A stretch of 64,000 bases of DNA from contig OX327691.1 in the NCBI GenBank assembly GCA_946807835.1, positions 1,190,188 through 1,254,187 on the forward strand, in the 5' to 3' direction. The position numbers and the translations under genes are program-made. Below are positions 20,323 to 34,196 of the stretch, piece after piece. This DNA is from Ailanthus altissimus (Eukaryota; Streptophyta; Magnoliopsida; Sapindales; Simaroubaceae). The notes under the pieces were generated by a model that was given only the letters and a program-made list of their open reading frames with translations, had not been told where the DNA came from and did no database searches. Position 1 is the stretch's first letter, and the number at the start of each line of letters is the position of its first letter.

Positions 20323-22167
20323 CACCTAGAACACCGTAGTGTTCAAGCTAGGAGATACGGTGCCAAAGGCAGTGCCTCCAGCGCCGCAGCATTGGGGCTT
20401 CATTCCCCTAGCACTTCAGAACTATAAGGCTAATGCTATAGCATTGGGCATTACCCGAAATGCCGCAACGTTGGTAGCCTAACACTGCGGCATTGCACTG
20501 TTCATTTTTTTAAAAAAAATATTAATTTTCAAATTGTTTAGAAAATATTAATATGCATGTGGCGTTTATGAGATGCAATGATAAGAGTTATTATTTTGCA
20601 TTATAAATCGAGATTATTTTTTCTGTGTTGGTAACCACAATTGAAGCCCTATTAGTAGGGTCAGTTATATTTGTGCAGAAATAAATAATTAATTGAGAAT
20701 AACCCTCTCATGTGATGAGAGCCTGTATTTAAAAATCTCTCTTAATTAGATTGAATTTTATTAAATTATGAGATAATTTTAAATGGTCCATCGTGTCAAT
20801 ACGGTATTAGATGGGTCACTACAGTCTTTTTCAATATTACTTTAGTGCGAGGGATTTGGTTGGTGTGACCTGGACTATGCTGGTAAAATATAAGATAAGT
20901 CAAATATATGCGAACGTGTTATCTAATATTACTTTAGCATGAGGGTAGTGTCAGTAACATATATTTGATAATTGACAAGTTAATTTGAAATACACTTATC
21001 TAATTTTGCTTTCGCGTGAGGATAAAGTGTATTTAGGATCAGTGGTAAGAGTTGCATGAGATGCAATTGACAAGAGTTGTCTACCTGTTGGGTTTACAAA
21101 AGGCCAATATTGCTTTAGCGTGAGACTGTAGTAAAATGCCAATAAGGTCTACTTCTCACTATATAGTTTAAAGTGTTTAAATTGTCATTATCCCATTCGA
21201 GAGATTAAAGGAATTAAGTAAAGCAATGAGAGAGCTTTTTTAGATTAAAAAATATATAATAGTTATACTCATGATCTAAAGCATTATTAATTAACGATTA
21301 GAAATGTTCTGCTACACATCTCTTGATTTGTCTTATAGATATAAGATAATTATCTTATAGAGATAAAATAAGTACTGAGCAATCCATTAGTACATTTGGA
21401 CAATATATACACCAGCTATAGGGAACCGAGAAATATTTAAATTTGCTTATGAACCTGAGAATAGTTATAAATTTAGAATGTTTGGTGTTTGGATATATCG
21501 ATGATCATGAGATGATAAGAGATGTTTCTGATAATATCTTTTTTTGAAGAGGTTGAAATTTTATCAGAAATGGATAAAGAATAATTTGAGAGTCAAATCA
21601 TATATCCTGGCCTAAATGTCTACTGATCTTCAGCACAAGCATGTGTATATGAGATGTGCAAGTAGTTTAGTGCTCCATCTAAAATATTATTTCATATATC
21701 CAAACCATAAATAAAAAATAGTCACAATGAAAAGTGTTTCCACTGTGATAAGGTTTGAAATAGTAAGCATTACTATTCAAGGCACATTGACTTAAGAAAG
21801 ATTGACTCTTTAAATATATGTTTACCAATCATAAACATTTAATTAGCATATGATGCTAAGTAAGCAAGGGTATGAGATACCACTTATCATTCTCATATTT
21901 GTAAGTTGTTGCATGATTTGAGGAATGCTACTATGCTATAAAAGGAGAAGTACAACTTCACGTAGGAAATAGAGATTTCCTATACGTGATAGCTATTAAG
22001 ACTTCTAGGTCACTTCTCTATTCTAACAAAAGCATTATGTTGTATAATTGCTATTTTGTGCCAAACATTATTAGGCGAATCATATCACTCCCTATAGTAG
22101 ACAAATAAGGTTATCATAAGAACATTAAAAATAGTTCCTCGTGTTTATATGATAATGATAATGTTCT
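20323..22167 (+). pseudogene. Element B leader, gag and protease remnant
   Basis: Resumes B after insertion A. 20366-20505 holds degenerate copies of a GC-rich palindromic motif. Four copies of the 21-nt leader motif start at 20832, 20924, 21001 and 21105, here with TTA/TTC at the variable centre. Gag text follows with a broken zinc knuckle (CFHCDKV near 21738). Protease and pre-integrase text occupies about 21850-22167. No long ORF survives. Ends at insertion F. Confidence 0.65.
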
Positions 22168-24180
22168 TGAAAGGGTCGATTAAAATACGGTGTATATATG
22201 TGGTGTAGGTATTCTTAATCAATACATATACATTACATACATACATATACGCATCAAATAAGCAGAGAAAGTCTTAAAATTATCATATGAACATACTCAT
22301 ACTTTTAATCAAATTAAAACGATGATTGAGAAATATAAACCTTTGAAGCCATTAGATTAATAGATGGGAATCCGCCCGAAGTGTTGCCCTTTGTCAGTAC
22401 TAATGATCAACTACAATGGGATTGATCAGCTAGACAGTAGCTTGAATCCAACTTGTGATTAACCCTTTAAACACTTAATAGCTATTTGTTCTCTCTTTGA
22501 TAAGCTCTTGATCACACAATAAAAAACTTGTCTTGCTTTTTAATGGCTGGACTTGTTTAAGAAGATGAAGAGAAGTGATTTCAACTCTTGAAACCAAAAG
22601 TAAAAGAAATAATTTCCTTGTTCAATTTTTTCTTCAAGTGGTCGGCCAAAGAGGAAGAGCAAAAAAACATGTGATTTTAGTTTTAATACACTCATATATA
22701 TATCACACAAATGAATTGCTTTTTCATCATTATAATATTTGTTTCAATTGATCATAGTTACTTTAACCAAATCAAAGTTAACTTTAACTTAAGCTTAAGT
22801 AAATTTAACCTTTAAGATTGGTTAGATATTTAGGTCTTTAACCTAACTATAGTTAATTTAACTTTAACCCTAGTTTAGTTAACGAAATATCTTAATTTAA
22901 CTTTAACTTTTTGGTTAACTTTTAACCAAAATTAAGATAACTATTAACCATAGTTAAATTAACTTTTCATTTAACAATTAAATAAATAGATATTTTAATT
23001 ATTTAATAATTAAATAATTAATTAAATAATATTACCTTTAAGTTCTAATTTAACTCAATGTGGGTTCCACTAAACCCACACTTAAGTTAACTTAACTGAA
23101 GACTCACTATGCACCACGCGTCAACTTTTAATTGGTCAACAATAATTGTTAACCAATTAATCATACTTAACACTTAAGTGTTGATATGCATGCATCTCGA
23201 AGGTTTTTGAAACAAATATTTAGTTTGTCAGATTTTACTTGATTGAACTATTCAATTCAATTTACTGCCCTAGTGCACAACGAGTACACTTCATATTGCG
23301 GGACTTCCTAGGTTCACGCTCAGTTCGTTAAATGAAACTATTTCGTGAGTCCATGATTGATGCCCATGCACACGTTATAAATATTACAAATAAAAGCGTT
23401 AAACCTACAAGCTGAGGTTAGAATGCATATGTATAATTATTTCATCACTTACACCTTAGATGAGCAGGGATATAGATCAACATCGTCAAATCTCTATGTA
23501 TTCATCCAATCTTGTCTTCAAATTTGTATCTCGATGAATAATATAAACAAACACTTTTGTTATATTGTTCAACCTTGTAGGAAACTCCTTTTTCGAGTTT
23601 AATTATTTACGGTCGTAAGACTTTCTGAGATATAATCTCAAAGCATTGGACATACAACCCACCTATATGAGCTGATGGATCCCATATCTACGTACACTGG
23701 ACTACATGAGAATCAGACCATACCCAACGATACGTAACGGGTAGAACATGAAAAGTCTCTAATATCTGTGGAACTAAAGTATGATGGATCACCCACAAGT
23801 CCACTATGACATTCAGATCAAAGAACCACATATACTACTCAACTCGAGAGAACCTACCATTGATGGTTTCATAGGATATCTATTGGGGTCTTCGTGAGTC
23901 CGTTCAGTATTCAGTCCTAACTGACTACCCATATGCCTATACGAGCTCTAAGTTCATGGTAAGTTAAGAATAACAATCTGTACCATATAGATATAAACAT
24001 ACACTGATCTGTATGAAAGGGATTCACCGATAAACCTGCATTAGTGAAACTAAATCAGGAGCAAAATATTTGAGAACACACTTGCACAATGACATTTCCT
24101 AGCACCCATTGCAACTCTTTACAACGATGTCATTACTAGTGTACCCTCAGTTTTTGTCCCATTATAGACAATGTTTTAAC
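22168..24180 (-). repeat. Solo copia LTR F, main part (minus strand), split by element C
   Basis: Reverse-oriented LTR. In plus sense it starts TGAAAGGGTCG (LTR 3' end) and runs to the point where element C begins. The remaining LTR 5' end lies at about 34197-34405. The left flank GTTCT (22163-22167) and right flank GTTTT (34406-34410) form a near-perfect 5-bp duplication, and no internal region belongs to it, so it is a solo LTR. Total length without C is about 2.2 kb. Confidence 0.75.
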
Positions 24181-26275
24181 TGTTAAGGTCGTTGCTTACG
24201 TGCCATCTCTTAATATATATATACTTATGTATTCATACAAGTGTACATTCTCATTAAATCGCTAATACCTATATATATATGGTATTATGCAATGTAACAT
24301 TACAGACATTGTATGATCTGAAGGAGTTCAGATTAGATCTAAAAGAGTTTAGATAAGGGCTCATAGTTAGCCACTCTGAGATATATAAATGCTAAATATT
24401 AGCACAACTAAGTGTTAGCTGGTTATAATACTCAGCGAAGATCCAAGAGTTGGAGCCTTGTCTGTAATGGGACATAGACTTGAGAATATACTAGTAACTG
24501 CATAGTTACAATCGGGTGCCAGAAACTGTCGGTTGCGCAAGTATGTTCTCAAATGACTATCCATGATCTATTTCTATCGATGCGGGTCTACCAATCGATA
24601 CCTTTATATATAGATCAACATATGTCGTACCTATAGGGTATAGATAGTTGTTCCTAGCCGACCGTGAGCTTAGAGTTCGTATTGACATATGGGTATCCAG
24701 TTAGGACTGGATATATGACAGACTCATGAGGACCTCCGATAGACACCCTATATAAGTCATCAGTAGAGGGTTCTCTCGAGTTGAGTAGTATACGTGGTCC
24801 TTTGACCTGAGTGCCACAGTAGGCTTGTAAGTGATCCACCATACTTTGGTTCCCCGTATGTCACAAACCTTTCATGGTGTGATCGTTGGGTATGGTTCTA
24901 TGTTTATGGAGTCTGGTGTATATAGATATGGGATCTGTTAGCTCCTATAAGGAGTTTGATATCCAGATGCTTCGAGACTGTATCTCAGAAAGTCTTGTGG
25001 CCACAAACATTAATCCCAGGAAAGAGTTTCTGCCAGGGTGGAATAATATGGCAAAGGTGTTTGCACATATTATTAAATGAGATACAAGTCTAGAGATATG
25101 ATATGGAGATTTGACGGTGATAATCTATATCCTCAGCACATCTAGAATATCATGATGGAAGGACTATACATATGCGTTGTAACCTCAACCTGTATGGTTC
25201 AACGCGTTGATTTGTATATCTGAGACGTGTGCGTGGGAAATTTTTCACAAACTCATAGAATAGTTCTATTTGACGAATCGGGCGTGGACCTAAGGAGTCC
25301 TGCGATATGCAGTGTACTCATTGTGCACTAAGACAACGTGTCGGATTAAATTGTTTAATCCAGCAATATCTAGCACTACCACGGGAATGTATGTATGTCT
25401 GTATTTAATTGTTAATTACAACAATTAGTCAATAATTGTTATTTACTAATTGTATACTGACATATGACGTATTGTGAACCATCGGTTGAGTTTACCAAAG
25501 TGTAAAATTTAGTGGGACCCACTAAGAGGTAGACTTGGTAACTATTTATGAGGGGCAAAATAATAATTTTATACATTAATTATTTAATTATTAAATAATC
25601 AAAATATGTTATTATTTTATATTATTATATTATACAATATTATTTTATTTGGGTGCCAAATAGTTGGCATCCATTATATTATTTTATTATTATTTATATT
25701 ATATTTGTATTTTATTATATATATATATATAAGAGATGTGTGTGATTATAGAAGTGTGTGTGTTTATAGGTAAGAGAAATGGAAAAAGGAAATTGAAAGT
25801 TTCAATTTCCTTTGTGCCGAGAAAGAAGAAGAAATAATAAAAAAATAATAGAAAAAATAAAATTGTTTTATTTTTCTCTATGGTACCAAAAGAAGTAATT
25901 GTGAATTGATTCAATTTACATTTCTCCTCATTTTAGAGAAAAGGAAGAAAACACATTACCGATCATTTTGAGGTTAAGAATTAATCCCATGCTAGAATAT
26001 AAGGCTGTTGTTCTAGCTCGTCAAGCCTACCGAGTTGGTGACTAAAACTGCCGATGAGTTAGTCTTCATGCAGACTCCAAGGATATACATGAATAACTTT
26101 ACACGTTCAGGTGATTTTTTAACCTTTGTAATATATTAATGTGACTAATATATTATTTGTTGTGTTTATTGTATGTTTTTAATGTTTCTGCTGCGTTAAA
26201 TATGTATATGATACGTATTAGAGGCAATAAATACAATTGCACATGCATACACTCACGTATATCAGATCCTTAACA
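24181..26275 (+). repeat. Element C 5' LTR (2095 bp)
   Basis: Starts TGTTAAGGTCG, ends GATCCTTAACA before the primer-binding site. Co-linear with 31927-33999. Contains the conserved core at about 24777-25075. Confidence 0.85.
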
Positions 26276-26279
26276 AAAA

Positions 26280-26292
26280 TGGTATCATAGCC
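26280..26292 (+). other. Primer-binding site of element C
   Basis: TGGTATCATAGCC, one change from the standard TGGTATCAGAGCC seen after the 3' LTR at 34004. Confidence 0.8.
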
Positions 26293-27250
26293 ATTTAGGA
26301 CATATTTTGGTGTTGTTTGAGTGAATGGATGCAAAAGGCCCAGTGTAAATGGCGCATGTCAAGTGTTGAAACGGGTATGCCAAAAGGGGTGCACTAGGCG
26401 CTATAGTGCTAGAGGGTTGGTGTCGCAGCACTGAGGCGCTGAAGGTTCTGGAATTCGCACCCCCAACAATGATGAATTGGTACTACGGCGTTAGGGGTTC
26501 GACCTCCCAGCACTACAACGATGCCATCGGGCACCGCGACGGTGTACTGTTCACTTGAACAGTAGCAAATAAACATTATTTTTTCACTATTGGGGATTAG
26601 TTGTGCTTATATGGAAAAATTAATTAATTGAGAATCACCCTCCCCATGAGATGGAGACTTAGGATATAAACAAAAATCTCTCTTAATCAGATTGAAAAAC
26701 ATTCCATTATGAGATAAAGTTTTATTTTGATCCGTCTTGTAAATACGGTGTTAGATGAGTCATGTTGACCTTTTTCTAATATTGCTACAACGTGAAGGAC
26801 TTGGTCGGTTGGACTTAGATTATACCGATTAAACATGAGATAAGGAAATTATATACAAAAGTATTGTCCAATATTGCTACAATGTGAGGGTAGTATCGGT
26901 AGCATATATTTGATCATTGACAAGTTAATTTAGAATACACTTATCCAATATTGCTATAGCGTGAGGATAAAGTATATTTAGGATCAAGTGGTAAGAGTTG
27001 CATGAGATGCAATTGAAAAATGTTGCCTATCTGTTGGGTTTACAAAAGCCAATATTACTACAGCGTGAGGCCCGAGTAAATTTCAATGGGATCTACTTCT
27101 CGTTGTATAGTTTAAATTATTGTCTTCTTGTTCGAGAAATTACTGGGATTATGTAAAGCAGTGGGAGGGTATTTTAAATTAAAAATGTATAATTAGTATA
27201 CCTATGATTTAAAATGTTCTATTAGCGATTTAATGACCATTTCGTTTACA
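26293..27250 (+). other. Element C leader with GC-rich palindromes and four 21-nt motifs
   Basis: GC-rich block at about 26385-26560 with CGCTATAGTGCTAG, CGCAGCACTGAGGCGCTG and similar palindrome variants, then GTACTGTTCACTTGAACAG. Four copies of the AATATTGCT-NNN-GCGTGAGG motif start at 26777, 26869, 26946 and 27050, here with ACA/ATA at the centre. Confidence 0.65.
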
Positions 27251-27329
27251 TCTCCCGTTAGCTTGGCCTATCAAGTAAAATGGCCACTATGAACCAGTTG
27301 GTGTGCATAGTTGATGCAGCCCAACTTAA

Positions 27330-28591
27330 GAAGTACTAGAAATTATTCTGACTGGCACATGAATCTAAAAAATGTTTTGGATTCAGAAAATCTTGAATTA
27401 TTATTGATCAAAGTTTGTCATAAGGTATTTTTGTTAACACTTCTTTAGAGGATAGAATAGAGGGGGTGTAACCCTCTTTGCTCTGAGTGCTTCATTTTCT
27501 ACTCCCAGTATATTTGGTGAGACAAGATGTATGAAGAGAAGAATATGAGGCAGATACCCAGGATAAGTCCTCAGAGGCAACATTTATCCAAAGATCAACA
27601 ATAAAGCAATGTAGATGAAATTTTTTTTCACTGCAGTAAGATTGGATATTAGAAATCCCTCTACCCTAGGAGCCTCATAAATGTCAGGAAGACTCTCACA
27701 GGTTTGTGTTTGATAAACATAGACATTCTATGGCATATGATGCTAGTTCAAATTGGGTATGAGATACTATATGTCTCTCTCATATCCGCAATATGTTGTA
27801 GGGATTGGGAGAGACTAGAATGAAATAGCTTGTAGAAGCAATGTTAAGAGTAGGAAATGGTGATTTCCTATAAGTCCAAGTTGTTGGACAGCTTGACATA
27901 CTTTTTATATATAATATAATGGTTGTATTGCATTATTAGTATTATATTCAAAATATCATCTGACAAATTGTGTCCCTTCTTGTACTTGATAGTGAAGGAT
28001 ATTACATGAATATTAGGAATAGTTCTTTATATTCATGTGATGTGGATGATGTTTTATTAGCTGAATGTCAGTTAATAAATGGATATAATATACAATTTGA
28101 AATGTCTTTAGATCGGAATCCTTAAATGATACGGAGCTGTGGTATATAAGTTTAGGTCATTTAGGCGTGAAACGCTTATCCGTCTGGTTAAGGATGATTG
28201 GATTCCTAATCTGACCGTAAAAATTTAACCAGTTTATGATTAATATATTCATGGAGATGACCAAACATACCATAATAGACATCACATCCCTTCGATTAGA
28301 TTGAGGTACTAAGTACATTAACAACAAGTTTTTCGTTTGTTTAAAGAAGAATGAGATTCTCACTTATTATAGTCCTTTGGGTACTCAACAACATAATGAT
28401 GTTTTAAAAATGAGGAATCAGACTTTATTAGATACGGTATGATCGATAATGAGTGTTACCAATCTATATCTGTGAGAATATGCTCCAAAGATAGTTGCTT
28501 ATTAAGTAAAGTTCCATTCCAAGCTGTTCCTTCTATTTCATATGAGATACAAAAAAGAAGAAAATCATATCTTAAATATATTAAGACTTGG
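27330..28591 (+). pseudogene. Element C gag, protease and integrase N-part remnant
   Basis: Gag text from about 27350, a zinc knuckle remnant near 27628 (FFHCSKIG), protease text with LRVGNGDFL near 27850, pre-integrase text to about 28230, and integrase core with QQHNDVLKMRNQTLLDTV near 28390-28440. A short stretch of the core near 28260-28290 seems deleted. Stops throughout. Interrupted at 28597 by G1. Confidence 0.65.
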
Positions 28592-28596
28592 GGTTG

Positions 28597-29958
28597 TGTT
28601 GTGTGTTTTCTATAACACAAATTAGCGCAAGTGCACGTTGTCGCAACAAGTAATATATGATGAGAAAAGTGTCGATCCCACAGAGAATGATTTATCTTTT
28701 CTAGTTTAAGTACTGAAATGGTGTCTTTCTACTATTATCCAGAAAATGATTTAATGTATGAGATTAAACTACTCAAGTAAAAGAACAACTTAATTATGCT
28801 AAGTGATAAACTAAATTACCAACAAGTTAAATTCAACATGAGAAATCCTAGGATTACAAACTATCCCCCATTATGCAAATAAATTCAGCAGAATCTCTTT
28901 GATGTCTATTGGTTCTCAACTTGATATATTGACCAAAACACTCAACACATCACAAGCCTCTTTTACAGGTCAAGCGAATATATTCTATCCAATCAAATAT
29001 CTATATGTCTATGATAAATAAATTGAACAAAATTCATTAAGCACAAGTTTTATGAGCCATACATGCCTTATGAGTATATGTCTATCTCATATGAAACTCA
29101 AGTGTACTACACTATGATCATGCATCAATATGCTTAAGACTGAATACCTAAATGCCTTTGTCAAGTTTATTTAAGTATTTCTAGATCAATTTAACTACTG
29201 GCCAAGTAATCAAATAGCATTAAACACAAGCACAATGAATATATCAAAAGCTGAATTAATACCATAAAAGAGAGAGCTAAAATCAATCACATAATGAGTT
29301 CAAGGATGTAATCCTAGATAAATGAAATTAGCTCATCATTAAACTACACAATCTTGAAGCTAATTCCATTAATACATGCAAACTAAACATCTTACAACAA
29401 GTAAAAAAAAATCAAAGCAAAGAAGACATCCCTCTCAAATGTCTTAGATGTTGAATCTTGCTTTCCTCCTCTTTGATTTCTCCAAACTTAGAAGTTAGGT
29501 GTTTCTTTGTGTTTCCAGCTGCTGTCCCAGCTGGAGTCCCCCCTCAAAATGTAAGTTTTGTGCAAATATATAGGTAAGAGCACGGAATTAAGGCGCACTT
29601 AAGGTTGCTTTTGGATTTCATGATTTTCAGCATCCTGTCAACTTTTGCTGTCCAGGTCCCAGTGCCGCGGTATTGAGATTCAATGCCGCGGCGCTCACTT
29701 TCTGCAATTGGCACCGCGGCATTGAATCCCAATGCTGCGGCGCTGCACTATAGCAACAGTGGCACTATAGCAACAGTACCTCAATTTGTATTTTTATCTC
29801 TAATGCTCCCATTTGCGTTCGTTTTCCGGTATTTTTGCTCCGATAATGCTTAAACCTAAAAAACAATATTAATATGCATAAATAGCCAAATTATTGAGAT
29901 AAATTGAACAAATATCAAGTTAGGAAGATAAAATAGTTTATACAATTACGCCTTATCA
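28597..29958 (-). repeat. Solo LTR G1 (1362 bp), Ty3/gypsy-type, in element C integrase
   Basis: Flanked by a perfect 5-bp duplication GGTTG (28592-28596 and 29959-29963). Plus-strand ends are TGTTGTGTG and CTTATCA; in its own sense it starts TGATAAGGCGTAATTG. It is nearly the same sequence as G2 (45199-46587), and its body resembles the LTR of element H, so I read it as a minus-strand solo LTR. It carries the CGATCCCACAGAGA block common in plant gypsy LTR ends and a GC-palindrome cluster at about 29660-29790. Confidence 0.85.
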
Positions 29959-29963
29959 GGTTG

Positions 29964-31926
29964 TCCTGCTTACGTAAGAGTTATACAGCAGGGTATCTTG
30001 TTTTGTAAAAAGTTACTTAGCAGGATAAACAAGCACCCAAGAAATACAAGTATAGGTTCATTGAGTATCCTGTGAATTCAATAGGATACTAGTTCTGTGA
30101 TTATGAGAAACGAAGTGTGTTTGTTTCTAAATTTACCACCATTCTAGAGGAAGAGTTTCTTATGGATCGTGGAAATCATAGAAAGATTGAACTTGGCGAA
30201 GTCAATCTAAGAAATCAATAAACCAAGGATGGAAACTTAGGCTCAATTAAATAGTGAGCTTTTAGCACACTTATCTAAATGAGTCAGAAAAGGATATCTA
30301 GGTCACCTGTTAGGTATGTTTGATGCCTGAAGGTCAACTTAGAGTTTTCTTGGTAGAAGAAAATTATCTTTTGACCTATAGGGAGACAATGTTAAACATC
30401 GATTCAGGAAATGGTAAGAAGCCATAAGAACAAAAATTGACTCTATGCATCAGAATCAAGTCTGGCACTTGATTAAGCTACCCGTGGGAATTGTTCTCAT
30501 TGGTTGTAAAAGGTTTACAAAGAGGTAATGGAAGCCAGATTGGAATGTAGAGACCTTCTAAGCCTTATATTGGTTCTAAAAAGGTAATCTTCAATGATCT
30601 GGGATCAACTAAGAGGAAACCTTTAGACCAGTATCGATGCTAAAGTCAATAAGAATATTATTGGCTCTTGCAACATATTATGACTTTGAGGTTTGGCAGA
30701 TGGATGTAAAGACGAAATTCCTGAATGGATACCTCAAGTAAGAGATATTCATGGAATAGCCTAAAGGTTTTACGTCTAGGCAGACTTCTGGTCTAGTGTG
30801 CAGGCTGAAGAAGTCTATTCATGGGCTTAAACAAGCCTCTCAAAGTTGGAATCACTATTTTGATGAGATAATTAGATCGTCTGGCTTCATAAAAAATGAT
30901 GAGGAAGCTAGTGTGCATAAAAGGTAAGTGGGAGTATGATAGTCTTCTTGATGCTCTTTGTTGATGGTATACTGGTCATTGAGAATGATGTTGGTATGTT
31001 ACAGTCGATCAAAGTAACTCATAAGAATTTCTCCATGAAGGATTTGGGAGAGGCTTCCTTTATACTAGGTATAAAGCTTTATAGAGATATAGCTAGGAAG
31101 CTCATAGGACTCTCCCAAATTAATTCATATTAATAGCATCTTAAAAAGGTACAGTTTTTTTAACAGTGAGTTAGTTAACGTATCTTTTAGACATGGTGTT
31201 CATCTTTCGAGGAGAGTGTCTCTTCAGATGGAAGATGAAAGTGTTAGAGTGTCTAACACACCAAATACATTAGCTCTTAAGAGCTTCATGTATGCTATGA
31301 TATATTTGAGACCTGATAGTAGTCTGGCTGTAAGAGTTATGAGTCGATTTCAGTCTGATTTAGGTGACTGCCATTTGATAGTAGTCAAACATATACTGAG
31401 GTACCTTGAGGGTACAAAGGATAAGTTTCTCAAATTTAGAGAAAATGACTTACAAGTGAGAAGATGCACGGAGTCAGACTCTTAGTTTGACCTAGATGAT
31501 AGAGAGTCTACATTTGGGAATATGCTTATTCTCAATGGTACTAGGTGAGTTGAAATAGCACCTAATTGACATTCACTGCTAATTTATTATGGGCACAACA
31601 GAAAAGGTAGTGAAGATTCGTAGGTTTATTGCTGGGCTTGGAAGAGTTCTAAGACAGATAGATCCTATCCCATAGTTTTACGATAAAACTAGCTCGTTGT
31701 ACAAGTTGAGGTGCCAAGAGGATATCAGTACTCTAATCATGGTGAGAGGAGTCTTACATGACTAGAAGGATCTTAGTTTAGGAAAATGTGATTATTTTTA
31801 AAAGTGTTATATAAAAACTTTAGCGAATCCACTTTCTAAGGCCATGACTCTAAAAGTGTTTATGAAACACGTGGAGTCGATATGTATGAGATACCATCAC
31901 GAATGGCACTAGAGCAAGTGAGAGAT
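29964..31926 (+). pseudogene. Element C integrase end, RT and RNase H remnant
   Basis: Resumes with the CPAYVRV-type integrase end. RT motifs include QMDVKTKFLNGYL near 30690, KKSIHGLKQAS near 30810, and a longest open stretch at 30936-31133 in which the catalytic loop reads FVDGILVIEND, i.e. an Asp of the YVDD-type motif is replaced by Gly. 31216-31485 holds the RT end and start of RNase H. A polypurine stretch AGAGCAAGTGAGAGAT precedes the 3' LTR. Confidence 0.75.
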
Positions 31927-33999
31927 TGTTAGGGTCGATGCTTACGTGCCATCCCTAAATGTACATATACTTGTGTATTTATACAAGTGTATATTCTTAT
32001 TAAATCGTTAATACCTATCAATATGGCATTATGCAATGTAACATTACAGACATTGTATGATCTAAATGAGTTCAAATCAGATCTAAAGGAGTTTAGATAA
32101 CGGCTCATAGTTAGCCACGCTGAGAGATATAAATGCTAAGTGTTAACTGGTTATAATACTCTACCACTATCCAAGAGTTGGAGCCTTGTCTGTAATAGGA
32201 CATAAACCTAGTAATATACTAATAACTGCATAGTTACAATCATATGCTAGAAAATATCAGTTGCGCAAGTATGTTCTCAAATGATTATCCATGATCTATT
32301 TCTGTCGATGTGGGTCTGTCGGTGGATACCTTTATATATAGATCAGCATATGTTATACCGATAGGGTATAGATGGTTGTTCCCAGCCGACCGTGAGCTTG
32401 GAGCTTGTATTGACATATTGGTATCCAGTTAGGACTAGATATAGGATAGACTCACGAGGGCCTCCGATAGACACCCTATGTAAGCCATCAATGGAGGGTC
32501 CTCTCGAGTTGAGTAGTATACGTGGTCCTTTGACTTGAGTGCCATAATGGGCTTGTAAGTGATCCACTATACTTTGATTCCATGTATATCACAGACCTTT
32601 CATGGTGTGACCGCTGGGCATGGTCCGATGCTTATAGAGTTCGGTGTGTATAGATATGAGACCATCCAACTCGTAAAGGGAGTTTGATATTCAGATACTT
32701 CGATACTGTATCTCAAAAAGTCTCGTGGCTACAAGAATTAATCCTGGGAAAGAGTTTCCGCCAAGGTGGAACAATATGGCAAAGGAATTTGCACATATTG
32801 TTCAGTGAGATACAAGTATGGAGATATGACGTAGATGAACACATAGGGATTTGATGGTGATAATCTATATCCTCAGCACATCCAGGATATCATGACGGAA
32901 AGACTATACGTATGCATTGTAACCTCAACTTGCATAGTTCAATGCGCTGATTTGTATATCCGTGGCGTGTGCGTGGGGCATTGTTCACAGACTCATGGAA
33001 TAGTTTCATTTGATGAATCGGGTGTGGACCTATGAGTCATGCGATATGGAGTGTACTTGTTATGCACTAGGGCAACATGCATGATTAAATTATTTAATCC
33101 AACAATATCCAGCACTACCACTGAAATGTGTGTGTCTGTATTTAAGTGTTAAATACAACAATTAGTTAATAATTGTTATTTACTAATTATATAATGATAC
33201 ATGGCGCATTGTGGACCCTCAGTTGAGTTTACCTAAGTGTGAAAGTTGGTGAGACCCACTAGGGGTAGACTTTGTAACTATTTATGAGGAGCAAAATAGT
33301 TATTTAACATATTGATTATTTAATTATTAAATAATCAAAATATCTCATTATTTTATATTATTATATTATATAATACTATTTTATTTAGGTACCAAATAGT
33401 TGGCATATATTATATTACTTTAATATTATTTATATTATATAATATAATATATTATTATTTTATTATATATAATAAGATATGTGTGTAATTGTAGAAGTGT
33501 GTGTGTTTACGGGTGAGAGAAATAAAAAAAGAAAATTGAAAAGTTTCAATTTCCTTCAATTTCCATCGAGAAAGAAGAAGAAAAAATAATAATAAGAAAA
33601 ATGAAATTATTTCATTTTTCTTTATGGTACCAAAAGAAGTAATTGTGAATTACTTCAATTTTCATTTCTCCTCCTTTTAGAGAAAAGGAAAAAATACACA
33701 TTATCGGCCATTTTGGGGTTAAGAGTTAATCTCGTGCTGGAATATATGGCTGTTGTTTTAGCTCACTAAGCCCACCGAGTTGGTGACTAAAACTGCCGAC
33801 GAGTTGGTCTCCATGCGGACTCTGAGGATATACGTGTATAACTTTATACATTCAAGTGATTTCTCAACCTTTGTAATTTATTAATGTCATTGATATATTA
33901 TTTATTGTATATTTTTAATGCTTCCGTCGCGTTAAATATGTATATAATACGTATTTTAGGCAACAAACACAATTGCACATATATATTAGATCCCCAACA
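31927..33999 (+). repeat. Element C 3' LTR (2073 bp)
   Basis: Starts TGTTAGGGTCG, ends AGATCCCCAACA. It is followed not by host sequence but by TGGTATCAGAGCC (34004-34016), i.e. a second primer-binding site. Confidence 0.85.
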
Positions 34000-34196
34000 A
34001 AAATGGTATCAGAGCCATTTAAGACATATTTGGGTGTTGTTTGAGTGAATGGATGCAAAAGGTCCAGCGTAAATGGCGTGTTTCAAATGTTGAAATGGGT
34101 ATGCCAAAGGGGTGCATTGGGCACTGCTGCGCCAGAGGGCTGGCACTGTAGCACTAGGGGTTCGACCTTTTAACGCTGCAGCACTGAAGATCTGAC
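34000..34196 (+). repeat. Second, truncated internal region after element C's 3' LTR
   Basis: Matches 26276-26480 (primer-binding site, then leader text such as GTGTTGTTTGAGTGAATGGA and the GC-rich block) and stops about 190 bp in, where LTR F resumes. Confidence 0.8.

Larger units (their letters stand above)
24181..34196 (+). mobile_element. Ty1/copia element C with an extra partial internal region after its 3' LTR
   Basis: Inserted in LTR F after TTAAC (24176-24180). Order: 5' LTR 24181-26275, primer-binding site, leader, gag, protease, integrase (interrupted by G1), RT, RNase H, 3' LTR 31927-33999. Unusually a second primer-binding site and about 190 bp of leader follow the 3' LTR, ending near 34196 against LTR F. 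No intact ORF. Stops and frameshifts throughout. Confidence 0.8.

Noticed and set aside
22168..24180. Possibility that LTR F and element C's 5' LTR form the two LTRs of one element
   Set aside because: They are in opposite orientation, and F's missing end is found at 34197-34405 with its own target duplication.
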